NCBI GenBank assembly: GCA_964438735.1
Contig: CAYTLW010000009.1
Span: 50,101 to 114,100 of the forward strand
DNA from: CAYTLW01 sp964438735
GTDB taxonomy: Bacteria; Myxococcota_A; UBA9042
Length of the DNA stretch: 64,000 nucleotides
Direction: 5' to 3'
The translations under genes and the position numbers were made by a program. Shown piece by piece: positions 23,745-32,971 of this stretch. Each line of letters begins with the position of its first letter. The stretch's first letter is position 1. A model generated the notes under the pieces. It made no database searches and was not told where the DNA came from. It was given only the letters and a program-made list of their open reading frames with translations.

Positions 23745-25583
23745 ATGCCGCCCCGCCCGAACCGGTGGTTGTGGATGGCCCTGGTGGTCACGATCGCCGG
23801 CTCGGCATCGGCGGCGCCCAAACCCCCTGCATCGAAGCCTGCGACGCGACCCGATCCCTGGCGGGGCGTGCAATTCGCCCGGACTGACTTCGAGGCTATT
23901 CGGGGCCTCGTTCGGCGGCAGTACATCGAGCCCGTCATCGATCACAAGCGGGCCTGGATCGGCGCCGCCAACAGCGCGCTGGGCCGACTCGACCCCCGGT
24001 GGGAGGTGCTGCCAGAGTCGTTCATCAACGCCCGAAAGGGCCTGCAAGAAGAACGCGGCCGCCTGTCTGGCCCCACGTTGCCGCTGACCTGCGCCGGCAA
24101 GAGCGTGGTGGGCTTGCTGCTTCACCGCGTGCCGCCGCCGCCCAAACCGCGGGTGAAATCGCCAACGTCCCTGGCCGAGCGACAGGAGCGCAAGCGGTGG
24201 CTACAGCGTCGGGAGCGGGCCTCGCGGGCGGCCTGGCGGTCGCAATCGTTCGGCAGGTCTCGATTCGATTGCGCCATGGCGGCGGCGGTGGCCCGGCTGG
24301 GCCAGCATGGGGCCGACCGCAAACTCGCCTCGGCGCGGCCGGTCAAGGGCGCGACCATCAAGCGGGATCTCCGGCGCCCGCCGGCGGATGAGCGTCGGCT
24401 GTGGATCGCGGCAGCCAACGGTCTGCTGCAATCGCTCGATCCCCACTCGATGGTGATCTCGCGCAAGGCCTGGGATGACGCCACCCGCAAGACACAGGAC
24501 GCCTCGTTCGAGGGCATCGGCGCCATCTTGAGTCACCGCGAGGGTCGTACCTTGATTGAAAACCCCATGCGCGGCCTGCCGGCCTGGCGGGCGGGAATCC
24601 GTGCTGGCGACGAGATCGTCTCAGTGGATGGCAAGCCGATCGCCGGGCTCGATCTGCACAGCGTGGTGCAGCGGATCCGAGGACCGCGGAATACGACCGT
24701 CGTGCTGGGCATCCGCAGGACCGGCGCGCCGGCGATGCTGGCGGTCTCGATCAAGCGGGCCCGGGTGGCCATGCCCAACGTATCCGGCGAGCTGTTGCCC
24801 GACCATCCCGGCATCGCCCACGTCCGCATGAACGGCTTCGTGCAGCTGTCGACCGTCGATCTGCGGGCCAAGATTCGCGAGCTGTCCAAGGCGAGCCCGG
24901 GCGGTGCGCTGCGCGGCTTGATCCTGGATCTGCGCGGCAACGGTGGCGGGCTGCTGGACCAGGGGCTGGAGGTCGCGGACATGTTCCTGCCGCACGGTCG
25001 GATCGTCGGCATTCGCGGCCGGCGTGGCATGTTGACCGGCGTCGACGACGAGGTGCACGAGGCCCGTCGGCAGCCGGGCTGGGACCTGGATCTGCCGTTG
25101 GTGGTGATGGTCGATGACAGCTCGGCGTCCGCCAGCGAGATCGTGGCGGCTGCGCTGCAGGACAACGGCCGTGCGCTGCTGCTCGGGCTGAGGACCTTTG
25201 GCAAGGGCTCGGTGCAGCGATTGGTCGAGGCGAGCTCAGATTATTACGTGAAATTGACCATGTGGCGCTACCAGGCGCCGAGCGGGCGGACCATACAGGT
25301 CAACGGCGTCCGCCCCGATGTGGAGGTCGGACCCGACGCCAAGGGCGCCATGCCGCCGGGCTTTCGAGAGGAAGACCTGGCCAGCCACCTGAGCGCGCAG
25401 CCGGACACTCGACCGGGACCCTTGGCGCCGATGCTCAGCGCGCTGAATGCGTGCGAGCGGCAGCAGGGCAAGGCGGAACGCCTGGTCAAAGCCAGCCAGG
25501 GCGCGCGCATCCGGTTGGACTACCAACTCCTGCGCGCTGCCGATCTGGTCGGCTGCGTTGCGCGCCTGCAGACCGGTCGCTAG
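23745..25583 (+). CDS. S41 (C-terminal processing) protease, secreted paralogue
   Basis: 612 residues from ATG 23745; an in-frame GTG at 23724 would add seven residues but lies inside the repeat. The signal peptide is WLWMALVVTIAGSASA, of the type I kind, so unlike its upstream paralogue it is not a lipoprotein. The layout is the same as upstream: helical region with a shorter basic insert, PDZ domain (FEGIGAILSH, AWRAGIRAGDEIVSVDGKPI), S41 domain with Ser462 (SSASASEIV) and Lys487 (LRTFGKGSVQ). The two proteins share long stretches such as ITRKTQDxSFEGIGA-like and NPMxGLPAW sequences, indicating tandem duplication. No good ribosome-binding site precedes the ATG, so translation may depend on coupling through the element. 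Confidence 0.88.
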   Translation: MPPRPNRWLWMALVVTIAGSASAAPKPPASKPATRPDPWRGVQFARTDFEAIRGLVRRQYIEPVIDHKRAWIGAANSALGRLDPRWEVLPESFINARKGLQEERGRLSGPTLPLTCAGKSVVGLLLHRVPPPPKPRVKSPTSLAERQERKRWLQRRERASRAAWRSQSFGRSRFDCAMAAAVARLGQHGADRKLASARPVKGATIKRDLRRPPADERRLWIAAANGLLQSLDPHSMVISRKAWDDATRKTQDASFEGIGAILSHREGRTLIENPMRGLPAWRAGIRAGDEIVSVDGKPIAGLDLHSVVQRIRGPRNTTVVLGIRRTGAPAMLAVSIKRARVAMPNVSGELLPDHPGIAHVRMNGFVQLSTVDLRAKIRELSKASPGGALRGLILDLRGNGGGLLDQGLEVADMFLPHGRIVGIRGRRGMLTGVDDEVHEARRQPGWDLDLPLVVMVDDSSASASEIVAAALQDNGRALLLGLRTFGKGSVQRLVEASSDYYVKLTMWRYQAPSGRTIQVNGVRPDVEVGPDAKGAMPPGFREEDLASHLSAQPDTRPGPLAPMLSALNACERQQGKAERLVKASQGARIRLDYQLLRAADLVGCVARLQTGR

Positions 25584-25633
25584 ACTCGCCTCCGAAACTA
25601 GATTGCCACGGCGGTCTGAACACGGAGGTCAAC

Positions 25634-26311
25634 GTGCCCGCACGTCCGAAGAAGAAGAGTGCCGCCGCTGCGAAAACCGGCAAATCCAAGTCGAAGCGGC
25701 CCACAGTGGCCTCGCTCGCAGCTGAAGTGGCCGAGCTGCGCGAGCAGTTGGCCGCGTTGCAGTCCCGCCTGGAGGCGGTCGAGGCCGGTTCCTCGAGCAA
25801 GAGCGCGACCGACGTGAGTACCGGCGTCGTGGCCGGTGCCGCAGTGGCCGCCGCGGTTGTGGCGAGCAAGCCTGCCGCGAAGAAGCCAGCTCCCAAAAAA
25901 GCCAAAGCGAGGGGCTCCCGCGACGACACCCAGACTGCCCTGCAGGAGTTGCTCAAGGGTGCGCTCTCGCTGGCGCTGGAGCCCATGCCGGATGATCCCG
26001 ACGACGCCGACCGGCTGTTCGAGCGATTCGCCGGACTGTGCCACTCGTCCCGCTGGGGGACGCCCATGCTGGACAACAGCCTGCGCAGCTATACGTGGCG
26101 ACAGTTGCGCAAGAATGTCGGCATCTACCTGCGCGAAGAGGACGATCCCGGCAGCTTCGAAGTCCTGCGCACCGACCCACGCAAGGTCACCGAGGACACC
26201 CGGCGGGTGAAGCTCTTCCTGCGCGCCCGGACCCGGATGCCGACTCCGATCACCTTCCGCCGCGACGACGAGCTCGAAGGGGAATGGCGGGTCGAGGTCA
26301 GTTCGCTGTAG
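25634..26311 (+). CDS. Coiled-coil and Lys/Ala-rich protein of unknown function
   Basis: 225 residues from GTG 25634, which has GGAGG 5 bases upstream. The N-terminus is Lys/Ala-rich, followed by a heptad-like coiled coil (VASLAAEVAELREQLAALQ), an Ala/Val-rich stretch that could be a weak membrane helix, and a histone-H1-like basic stretch (AAKKPAPKKAKARGS). The C-terminal ~125 residues are a compact charged domain (WRQLRKNVGIYLREEDDPGSF) that I do not recognise. It follows the S41 pair after 50 bases and may be in the same transcript. The basic region suggests nucleic-acid binding, by inference. Confidence 0.65.
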   Translation: MPARPKKKSAAAAKTGKSKSKRPTVASLAAEVAELREQLAALQSRLEAVEAGSSSKSATDVSTGVVAGAAVAAAVVASKPAAKKPAPKKAKARGSRDDTQTALQELLKGALSLALEPMPDDPDDADRLFERFAGLCHSSRWGTPMLDNSLRSYTWRQLRKNVGIYLREEDDPGSFEVLRTDPRKVTEDTRRVKLFLRARTRMPTPITFRRDDELEGEWRVEVSSL

Positions 26312-26373
26312 CTCGACGCCAGCGGGCGAGCACTTTGGCGCTCCCATAGCGACCTGGATCAGGTACTGCAGGC

Positions 26374-26402
26374 TTGACCTGCGGTTCCGAAAGCGCTATT
26401 CA
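26374..26402 (+). promoter_or_regulatory. Candidate sigma70-type promoter for tRNA-Cys
   Basis: TTGACC (26374-26379), 17-base spacer, TATTCA (26397-26402). The expected transcription start falls about 8-10 bases before the tRNA 5' end at 26418. Confidence 0.5.
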
Positions 26403-26417
26403 ACGCGCCGCCTCACG

Positions 26418-26488
26418 GGCGGCATGGCCAAGTGGTAAGGCAGGGGACTGCAAATCCCTTATCCCCGGTTCGAATCCGGGTGCCGCCT
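26418..26488 (+). tRNA. tRNA-Cys (anticodon GCA)
   Basis: Acceptor arm GGCGGCA pairs with TGCCGCC; the D arm has GCCAAGTGGTAAGGC; the anticodon loop CTGCAAA gives GCA; the T arm is CCGGTTCGAATCCGG. The discriminator base is T. CCA is not encoded (TCCG follows), unlike the other two tRNAs in the window. The 269 bases from here to rimP hold no gene I can support; an inverted pair ACCTG/CAGGT near 26680-26700 is the only structure noticed. Confidence 0.95.
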
Positions 26489-26757
26489 CCGAGCGCTTCG
26501 TGGATCAGGGTGTCGGAGTCGACACCGCGCCTCGCGCGACCCGGTTGACCGGTGGCCTGAGCCAAGGAGTGGGCGCGCATGCCGTCAGCCACGCTGTCGG
26601 CGCGAAGGCCGGCTGGCGCTGATGCCGGGCCCGAGACTCCCCGCACACGGGGGCTCCGGCTCGCCAGTGCCGCGCCTTCGACCTGCCATCACACGACAGG
26701 TTGGGCAACCGCTCCGGCGAGGACCGCTCTGGTGCGGATTGGATGGAGAAGAGAGCA

Positions 26758-27417
26758 ATGGGTCGGAAAGCCCGACAACAGCAGAGCGAGGAACGGGCGC
26801 GCCCGCCGAAGCCGGCAGGTTCGCACGTGCGACTCGTGGAGCGCCTACGGGCGCTCGTTGTGCCGACGGTGGAAGCCGCCGGTTTCGACCTGATCGATGT
26901 GCGGGTGCACGGCGGCCGACGCGGTGCCAGGCATATCCAGGTCTTCGTCGATCGCTGGGCCGGTAAGGGCAACGTGACCATCGAGGACTGTGCCAGCGTG
27001 TCGCGCAAGCTGGGCGCCATGTTGGAGCTCGAGGATGCCTCTTTGGCCGAGTGCGCGCTTGAGGTCTCAAGCCCCGGTATCAATCGCCTGCTGCGTCACG
27101 CGGACGATATGCAGCGGTTCGCCGGCATCCGAGCGCGCATCACCTTGCACGAACGAATCGACGCGCCACGTGAGACCGCTATCGGGTCCATCGAAGGTTG
27201 CGACGAAGAGACGCTGACGTTGGGCCTGGAAGACGGCAGCAGCAGAGAGATCAAGATCGAGGAGATCGCCCGGGCGACCCTCGATCCGACCCATGAGCAA
27301 TGGCTCGAATTGGGTCGCAAGAACGCCGCGGAGGAGGCGCATGTCGCGTCGCCAGAAACCGCGGAAAACCCCAGGCGGGATGAGGAGTTCGCCATGGCAC
27401 GAGGAGAAGACCGATGA
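26758..27417 (+). CDS. rimP: Ribosome maturation factor RimP
   Basis: RimP assists 30S subunit maturation. From ATG 26758 the product is 219 residues. The start is set by GGAGAAGAG a few bases upstream; TTG 26701 and ATG 26743 are in-frame alternatives. The N-terminal domain has the family's GFDLIDVRVHGG and the central SRKLGAMLE ... ALEVSSPGINRLL, followed by the SH3-like C-terminal domain (IGSIEGCDEETLTLGLEDG). A charged tail of ~35 residues is extra. It overlaps nusA by four bases (ATGA at 27414) and opens the rimP-nusA-infB operon. Confidence 0.92.
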   Translation: MGRKARQQQSEERARPPKPAGSHVRLVERLRALVVPTVEAAGFDLIDVRVHGGRRGARHIQVFVDRWAGKGNVTIEDCASVSRKLGAMLELEDASLAECALEVSSPGINRLLRHADDMQRFAGIRARITLHERIDAPRETAIGSIEGCDEETLTLGLEDGSSREIKIEEIARATLDPTHEQWLELGRKNAAEEAHVASPETAENPRRDEEFAMARGEDR

Positions 27418-29198
27418 TGACGGGCAGTTTGAACCAGATCATCGATCAGGTGTCGAAAGAAAAGAGCATCGATCGCGGCGTCCTGGTTGACGCCCTCGAG
27501 CAAGCCATCCTGTCCGCGGCGAAGAAGACCTTCGGCCAGGAAAGGGAGCTCGAGGCGACGTTCAACGTGGACAATGGCGAAGTGGAGCTGATGATGTATC
27601 TCGTGGTCGTCCCCGACGACGAGATCACCAGCTACGCCCGCGAGCTGCCCGAGTCCAAAGCGTTGCTTGTCGACGCCGAGGTTCAGGTGGACGACGAGCT
27701 CGGCTTTCAGATCTTCTACCTGGACAAGGACCACGAGCGCGCAGAAGAGGAGGATCGCAAATACGGCGACATCCTCAACGTGCGCACGGCCCGCCAGCAG
27801 TTCGGCCGCATCGCTGCCATGACCGCCAAGCAGGTGATCATGCAGCGCGTCCGCGATGCCGAGCGGGATGTGGTCTACAACGAGTACAAGGATCGCAAGG
27901 GCGAACTGGTCACCGGCATCACGCGGCGCTTCGAGCGCGGCAATGTGATCGTCGACCTGGGTCGCGCCGAGGCCGTGCTGCCCCTGCGCGAGCAGATGCA
28001 GCGCGAGTCGTATCGGGCTGGCGATCGCGTGCAGGCGTACGTCAAGGACATCAAGCGCGAGACCCGCGGGCCGCAGATCATCCTCAGCCGGACCGATCCG
28101 CGCCTGATCGAGAAGCTCTTCGAGCTGGAGGTGCCCGAGATCTATGAGGGCATCGTCAAGATCATGGCGGTCGCCCGGGAGCCGGGTGAGCGGGCCAAGA
28201 TCGCGGTGGCTTCGCGAGATAGCGACGTGGATCCCGTGGGCGCATGCGTCGGCATGAAGGGCTCGCGCGTACAGGCGGTGGTCCAGGAGTTGCGGGGCGA
28301 GAAGATCGACATCGTGCCCTGGTCGCCGGACATCGCGAAGTTCATCTGCAACGCGATCCAGCCGGCCGAAGTGAGCCGAGTGCTCATCGACGAGGACAAC
28401 CAGACAATCGAGCTGATCGTGCCCGACGACATGCTCTCGCTGGCCATCGGCCGACGGGGACAGAATGTGCGCCTGGCCAGCCAGCTCATCGGCTGGCGGA
28501 TCGACATCCACTCCGAGGGCAAAATCGACGCGATGAAAGACGTGCTCGGCGAGGCCCTCTCTGTGGTGCCGAACCTGGACGACACGCTGGTGTCTTACAT
28601 CTTCAAGCTCGGCTATCACTCGCCCGAGAATCTGCTCAACGCACACGCCGAAGACCTGGCGACGATCCCTGGCATCGACCACGACATGGCGATGCAGATT
28701 CAGCAGATCGCCTACGAGGTCAAGCAGCAGCGCGAAGAAGAGGCCCGCAAGGCGAAGGAAGACGAGCGCCGCGCGCAGGCTGCCGCTGAGGCCCTGGCCA
28801 ACGCGGTCGAGGCCGGCGTCGACGCGACGGGTGGCATCGATCTCGGTCCCTCCTTGGAGGACATCGGGCCGCTGCCGTCCAGCGCCGTCATGCAGGCGGT
28901 CACCGAGGCCAGTCGGCAGGCAACCGCTGCTACCGATGAGGCAGAGGCGGCCGACCCGGGCATCGACGAGGGCCTTGCCGCCTTGGCTGCAGGCGCGGAC
29001 AAGGATGGCGCCGAAGAAGGTGCCGAGACAGCCGAAGAGGGCGCCGAGAGCGCCGAGGAAGGCGTGGACAACGCCGAAGAAAGCGTGGCGAGCGCTGGCG
29101 AGGGCGACGCGGGGACCGACAAACCCGACGAAGACGCGCCAGCGGCATCGGCCGATGACGAGCAGACACCCGCAGCCGGGCTGCAGGTGACGGAGTAG
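27414..29198 (+). CDS. nusA: Transcription termination/antitermination factor NusA
   Basis: NusA binds RNA polymerase and nascent RNA. Of 594 residues: the N-terminal polymerase-binding domain (1-~135), S1 domain (GELVTGITRRFERGNVIVDLGRAEAVLP), KH1 (VGACVGMKGSRVQAVVQEL) and KH2 (MLSLAIGRRGQNVRLASQL), then a helix-hairpin-helix-like segment (YHSPENLLNAHAEDLATIPGI). The final ~130 residues are an acidic, Ala/Glu-rich tail with short degenerate repeats (EEGAETAEEGAESAEEG). It is translationally coupled to rimP. Confidence 0.96.
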   Translation: MMTGSLNQIIDQVSKEKSIDRGVLVDALEQAILSAAKKTFGQERELEATFNVDNGEVELMMYLVVVPDDEITSYARELPESKALLVDAEVQVDDELGFQIFYLDKDHERAEEEDRKYGDILNVRTARQQFGRIAAMTAKQVIMQRVRDAERDVVYNEYKDRKGELVTGITRRFERGNVIVDLGRAEAVLPLREQMQRESYRAGDRVQAYVKDIKRETRGPQIILSRTDPRLIEKLFELEVPEIYEGIVKIMAVAREPGERAKIAVASRDSDVDPVGACVGMKGSRVQAVVQELRGEKIDIVPWSPDIAKFICNAIQPAEVSRVLIDEDNQTIELIVPDDMLSLAIGRRGQNVRLASQLIGWRIDIHSEGKIDAMKDVLGEALSVVPNLDDTLVSYIFKLGYHSPENLLNAHAEDLATIPGIDHDMAMQIQQIAYEVKQQREEEARKAKEDERRAQAAAEALANAVEAGVDATGGIDLGPSLEDIGPLPSSAVMQAVTEASRQATAATDEAEAADPGIDEGLAALAAGADKDGAEEGAETAEEGAESAEEGVDNAEESVASAGEGDAGTDKPDEDAPAASADDEQTPAAGLQVTE

Positions 29199-29204
29199 GA
29201 TTGA

Positions 29205-29633
29205 ATGAAGGCGCGCATTGCCGCACCAGGTGATCGACTGCGGACCCCGGTCCGCACCTGCAGGGGCTGCCGGAAAAGGCGGCCTGCGCAGGAGTTGATC
29301 GCTGTCGCCGGGGAGTCGGGGCGTACGCTTCGAGTCATCGGCGTGGGCGGCCGGCGCGTCGCCGCGACTTCAGGTCGTGGCACCTCGTGCTGCCCGGAGG
29401 CGGCGTGCGTGAAGCGGGCGATCCGCCCCCTGCTCGGTCGGGCAGGCAAGGATTCGGGCGCCCGCATCGTCGCCGAACGGTTGCAAAACGAGGCGTTGGG
29501 GCTAGCACAACGCTGGGTACTTCAGCGACGAGACGGGCTGCGAAGGCGCCGTCTGGTTGATGAAGACCGGCATGTGTTGGCATGGCAGGCAATCGCTGGC
29601 AGGCTGGCGGCGTCCAGCCCAGCGATGCCATAG
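29205..29633 (+). CDS. YlxR family RNA-binding protein
   Basis: 142 residues in the conserved place between nusA and infB. The YlxR (DUF448) signature is present: RTCRGCRKRRPAQEL near the N-terminus and SGRGTSCCPEAACVKRA in place of the usual GRGAYLC. The family has an RNA-binding basic fold; some members regulate RNase P or transcription. The last ~45 residues extend beyond the usual family end. It starts 6 bases after the nusA stop. Confidence 0.88.
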   Translation: MKARIAAPGDRLRTPVRTCRGCRKRRPAQELIAVAGESGRTLRVIGVGGRRVAATSGRGTSCCPEAACVKRAIRPLLGRAGKDSGARIVAERLQNEALGLAQRWVLQRRDGLRRRRLVDEDRHVLAWQAIAGRLAASSPAMP

Positions 29634-29661
29634 GTGCATTGCGCATCTGGGAGAACGAGCT

Positions 29662-32529
29662 TTGGCCGTTTCGAACCAAACGCGGGTATCCAGTCTGGCA
29701 CGTGAGCTGGGCGTCAGCGACCGCGAGCTGGTCAAGAAGGCTGCTGAGCACGGCATGGCGTTGGCGATCTTCTCGCGTCTGGATGACGCGCAGGTCACCA
29801 CCATCCGTGGGCTCTTCAAGGTCAGGAAGTCGACCCCGACCGCGCGCAGGCGCACGACGGAAGTCGGCGGTGGCACGGTGCGCCGTCGGCGTGTCCGTCG
29901 GCCGACGACCGAAGAGGGCGAGGCGCCAAGCGCCGCGACCACCGCGCCTGCCGCGGCGGCTGCTGCCCCTGTCGCCGTCGAAGAGAAGACCACCACCGTG
30001 CGCCGACGCGCCGTCGCACGCGACGATCGTCCGACGTTGCGACGGGCCAAGGTCGACGATGTAGCCGCGCCGCCCGAGCTTCAGCCGAAGACGATGATCA
30101 CGGCCGACGAGGTCACCGCGGAGGCCGAAGCCAAGGTCGTCGAACCGGTCGAGGAGGTCGTCGAGGCCCCCACGTCGGAAGCGCCCGTCGTCGAGCCCGA
30201 GCCCGAGCCCGCACCCGTGGAAGCCGCGCCCGTTGAGGAAGTGGTCGAGACGGTGCCCGAGACGCCGACGCTCGAGGAGGCTGCGCTCGCCGAGGAGCCG
30301 CCGCAGGTGGAAGAGGCGCCGCCCAAGGACGAGGGCCGCCGGATCATCGAAGTGGATGTGGACGCCATCGGCAAGGCCATCGACACGGCGGCCCCGCCGC
30401 CGAGCGACGGCAAGGTGCCGCGATTGCGGCGAGCCAAGATGCCGGATTCGCTGGTCAACATTCCAAAACCAACCTTGAAGCCCTCGATCGTCGCCGCTGC
30501 ACGGGCGGAGCGCGAGGCCCAGCAGCAGCGGGAAGCGGTGCGCCAGGATCCACGCGGCGCGCCGAGCGGTCCGGGTCGCCCCGGCAGTCAGAACAAGCGC
30601 GTGGCACGCGGCCGCAAGCTCATCTACGACCGCCATCGAGACGGTCCGGGACGATTCGCCGACGATCGCCGTCGCGGCCGCAAGCGCACCAAGACCAAGT
30701 CCGCCGTGCCGCAGCCGCTGACCGTGCCGAAGGCCGAGAAGCGACACTTGAAGATCGAGGACACGATCACGGTCGGCAATCTGGCCCACCAGATGTCGGT
30801 CAAGGCCACCGAGGTCATCAAGAAGCTGTTCGATCTGGGCATCATGGCCACGATCAACCACACGCTGGACCTGGATACGGTCGAGCTGGTGGCGTCGGAG
30901 TTCGGCTTCACGGTTCAGAGCGTGGCGTTCGATCTCGAGTCCTTCCTGCGTCAGCCCGATCCCGAGCTGGCCGCGGACGTCGGCCGGCCGCCCGTCGTGA
31001 CCGTCATGGGACACGTCGATCACGGCAAGACGACCCTGCTGGATACGATCCGCAATACCCGCGTTGCGGCCCGCGAAGCGGGCGGCATCACCCAGCATAT
31101 CGGCGCCTGCGCCGTCGACCTGGGCGGCAAGGGCAAGGTCGTCTTCCTGGACACGCCGGGTCACGAGGCGTTCACCGCCATGCGTGCCCGCGGCGCCAAA
31201 GCCACCGACGTCATCGTGCTGGTGGTGGCGGCCGATGATGGCGTCATGCCCCAGACCTTGGAGGCCATCAACCACGCCAAGGCTGCGGATGTGCCGATCA
31301 TCGTGGCGATCAACAAGATCGACAAGCCGGGCGCCGACCTCGAGCGCGTGCGTCGTGAGCTGGCCGAAAAGAACGTCGTCGTCGAAGAGTGGGGCGGCGA
31401 GGTGACCGCTTGTGAGATCTCCGCCAAGACCGGCCAGGGCATCGACGCATTGCTCGATACGCTGGCGCTGCAGGCCGAGATCATGGAGCTGACGGCGAAT
31501 CCGAACTGCGACGCCCGCGGGCTGGTCATCGAGGCCCGCCTGGAGAAGGGTCGCGGCGCCGTGGCCACCTTGCTGATGCAGCAGGGTACCCTGCGCAAGG
31601 GCGACTTTGTCGTCGCCGGTTCGGTCTACGGCCGTGTGCGGGCCATGCGCGATGACTCTGGCAAAGCGCTCGAAGAAGCCGCGCCCTCGTTGCCGGTCGA
31701 GGTCATCGGCCTGAGCGGCATCGCCGTGGCTGGTGATGAGTTCCACGTCACGCCCGACGAGAAGAACGCCAAGGCGATCGTCGATCACCGCATGGCCAAG
31801 TCGCGCGAAAAGGAGGCCGCCAAGACCTCCCGCGTCAGCCTGGACTCGATGTTCGCCCGCATGGAGGAGGCGTCGGTCAAGGAGCTGAACGTCATCGTCA
31901 AGGCCGACGTGCACGGTTCGGCCGAGGCCCTGCGCACGTCGCTCCAGGAGTTGGAGCACGAAGACGTCAAGGTGCGCGTGCTACACGCTGCCGTGGGCGG
32001 CGTGACCGAGAGCGATATTCAGCTGGCCCATGCGTCCACAGCGCTGATCTTCGCCTTCAACGTTCGTCCCGAAGCCAAGGGCAAGCGCCTGGCCGACGAT
32101 CTCGGCGTGCGCATCCTGCCCTTCTCGGTGATCTACGAGGCCATCGACCACGTCCTGCTGGCCATGGAAGGCCTGCTCGATCCCATCGTCGAAGAGGTCA
32201 TCCACGGCCACGCCGAGGTTCGCGCTGTCTTCCACATCGCCAAGGCGGGCCAGGTGGCGGGTTGCTACGTCACCGACGGTCGGCTGCAGCGGTCGGCCCG
32301 AATGCGCCTGTTCCGCGCCGAGGAGCAGCTCTGGGAGGGCGGCGTGTCTTCCCTGAAGCGCTTCAAGGAAGACGTGACCGAGGTCTCGGGCGGCTACGAG
32401 TGCGGCGTCGGATTGGCCGGATTCAACAAGTTCAAGGAAGGCGATCGCCTCGAGTGCTTCGACGTCAAGATGACGCCGCGCAAGCTCGAGATCAGCCGAC
32501 CCTACCGCCCGCCCGCGGTCACGGATTGA
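29662..32529 (+). CDS. infB: Translation initiation factor IF-2
   Basis: IF-2 is the GTPase that places initiator tRNA on the ribosome. The start is taken as TTG 29662, preceded by GGGAG, because the protein then begins AVSNQTRVSSLARELGV, as IF-2 N-termini do (955 residues); an in-frame ATG at 29557 would overlap ylxR. After the IF2N domain comes a long Glu/Val/Pro-rich disordered region, a basic stretch, then a second IF2N-like domain (ITVGNLAHQMSVKATEVIKKL). The G domain begins at about residue 445 with GHVDHGKT, followed by DTPGHEAF and NKID, then domains II-IV to the end. Confidence 0.95.
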   Translation: MAVSNQTRVSSLARELGVSDRELVKKAAEHGMALAIFSRLDDAQVTTIRGLFKVRKSTPTARRRTTEVGGGTVRRRRVRRPTTEEGEAPSAATTAPAAAAAAPVAVEEKTTTVRRRAVARDDRPTLRRAKVDDVAAPPELQPKTMITADEVTAEAEAKVVEPVEEVVEAPTSEAPVVEPEPEPAPVEAAPVEEVVETVPETPTLEEAALAEEPPQVEEAPPKDEGRRIIEVDVDAIGKAIDTAAPPPSDGKVPRLRRAKMPDSLVNIPKPTLKPSIVAAARAEREAQQQREAVRQDPRGAPSGPGRPGSQNKRVARGRKLIYDRHRDGPGRFADDRRRGRKRTKTKSAVPQPLTVPKAEKRHLKIEDTITVGNLAHQMSVKATEVIKKLFDLGIMATINHTLDLDTVELVASEFGFTVQSVAFDLESFLRQPDPELAADVGRPPVVTVMGHVDHGKTTLLDTIRNTRVAAREAGGITQHIGACAVDLGGKGKVVFLDTPGHEAFTAMRARGAKATDVIVLVVAADDGVMPQTLEAINHAKAADVPIIVAINKIDKPGADLERVRRELAEKNVVVEEWGGEVTACEISAKTGQGIDALLDTLALQAEIMELTANPNCDARGLVIEARLEKGRGAVATLLMQQGTLRKGDFVVAGSVYGRVRAMRDDSGKALEEAAPSLPVEVIGLSGIAVAGDEFHVTPDEKNAKAIVDHRMAKSREKEAAKTSRVSLDSMFARMEEASVKELNVIVKADVHGSAEALRTSLQELEHEDVKVRVLHAAVGGVTESDIQLAHASTALIFAFNVRPEAKGKRLADDLGVRILPFSVIYEAIDHVLLAMEGLLDPIVEEVIHGHAEVRAVFHIAKAGQVAGCYVTDGRLQRSARMRLFRAEEQLWEGGVSSLKRFKEDVTEVSGGYECGVGLAGFNKFKEGDRLECFDVKMTPRKLEISRPYRPPAVTD

Positions 32530-32535
32530 TCCCTC

Positions 32536-32955
32536 ATGCGTCGGCGACCGCAATTCACTCGCGCCGAACGCCTCCAGCACCTGATGCTCGACGAGGTGGT
32601 CCGCATTGTTGGCGGTGAGATCCGCGCACCCATCGCCGCCCATGTACACGTGACCGGAATCCGGCTGGCGGGCGACCTGGCCCACCTGCGGATCCGCTAC
32701 GTCATGACCGGTAGCGATGATCCCAGCCCCAAAGCCGACGATGCGCTCTCCCGCGCGGCCGCCTTCGTGGCGCGCGAACTGGCACGTAGCCTGCAGATGC
32801 GCAGGGTGCCCAAGGTGGTCTTCACCTTTGACGATGAGTTCGTCCGCCTTCGTCGGATCAAGGCGCTGCTCGATGCGGATCGCGGCTCCGACGACATCGA
32901 TGAGCGCGATCCGTCGGCACCGACCGATGTGGACGACGAGGCGCACCAGCCGTAG
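32536..32955 (+). CDS. rbfA: 30S ribosome-binding factor A
   Basis: 139 residues, 6 bases after infB. RbfA is a KH-like protein needed for late 16S rRNA 5'-end processing and cold adaptation. Family marks: an N-terminal basic helix (RAERLQHLMLDEVVRIV), a central beta region (VTGIRLAGDLAHLRIRYVM), AAAFVARELARSLQMRRVPKVVFTFDD, and an acidic C-terminal tail. Position in the operon supports the call. Confidence 0.9.
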   Translation: MRRRPQFTRAERLQHLMLDEVVRIVGGEIRAPIAAHVHVTGIRLAGDLAHLRIRYVMTGSDDPSPKADDALSRAAAFVARELARSLQMRRVPKVVFTFDDEFVRLRRIKALLDADRGSDDIDERDPSAPTDVDDEAHQP

Positions 32956-32971
32956 CGCTGCGGGCAGGACA

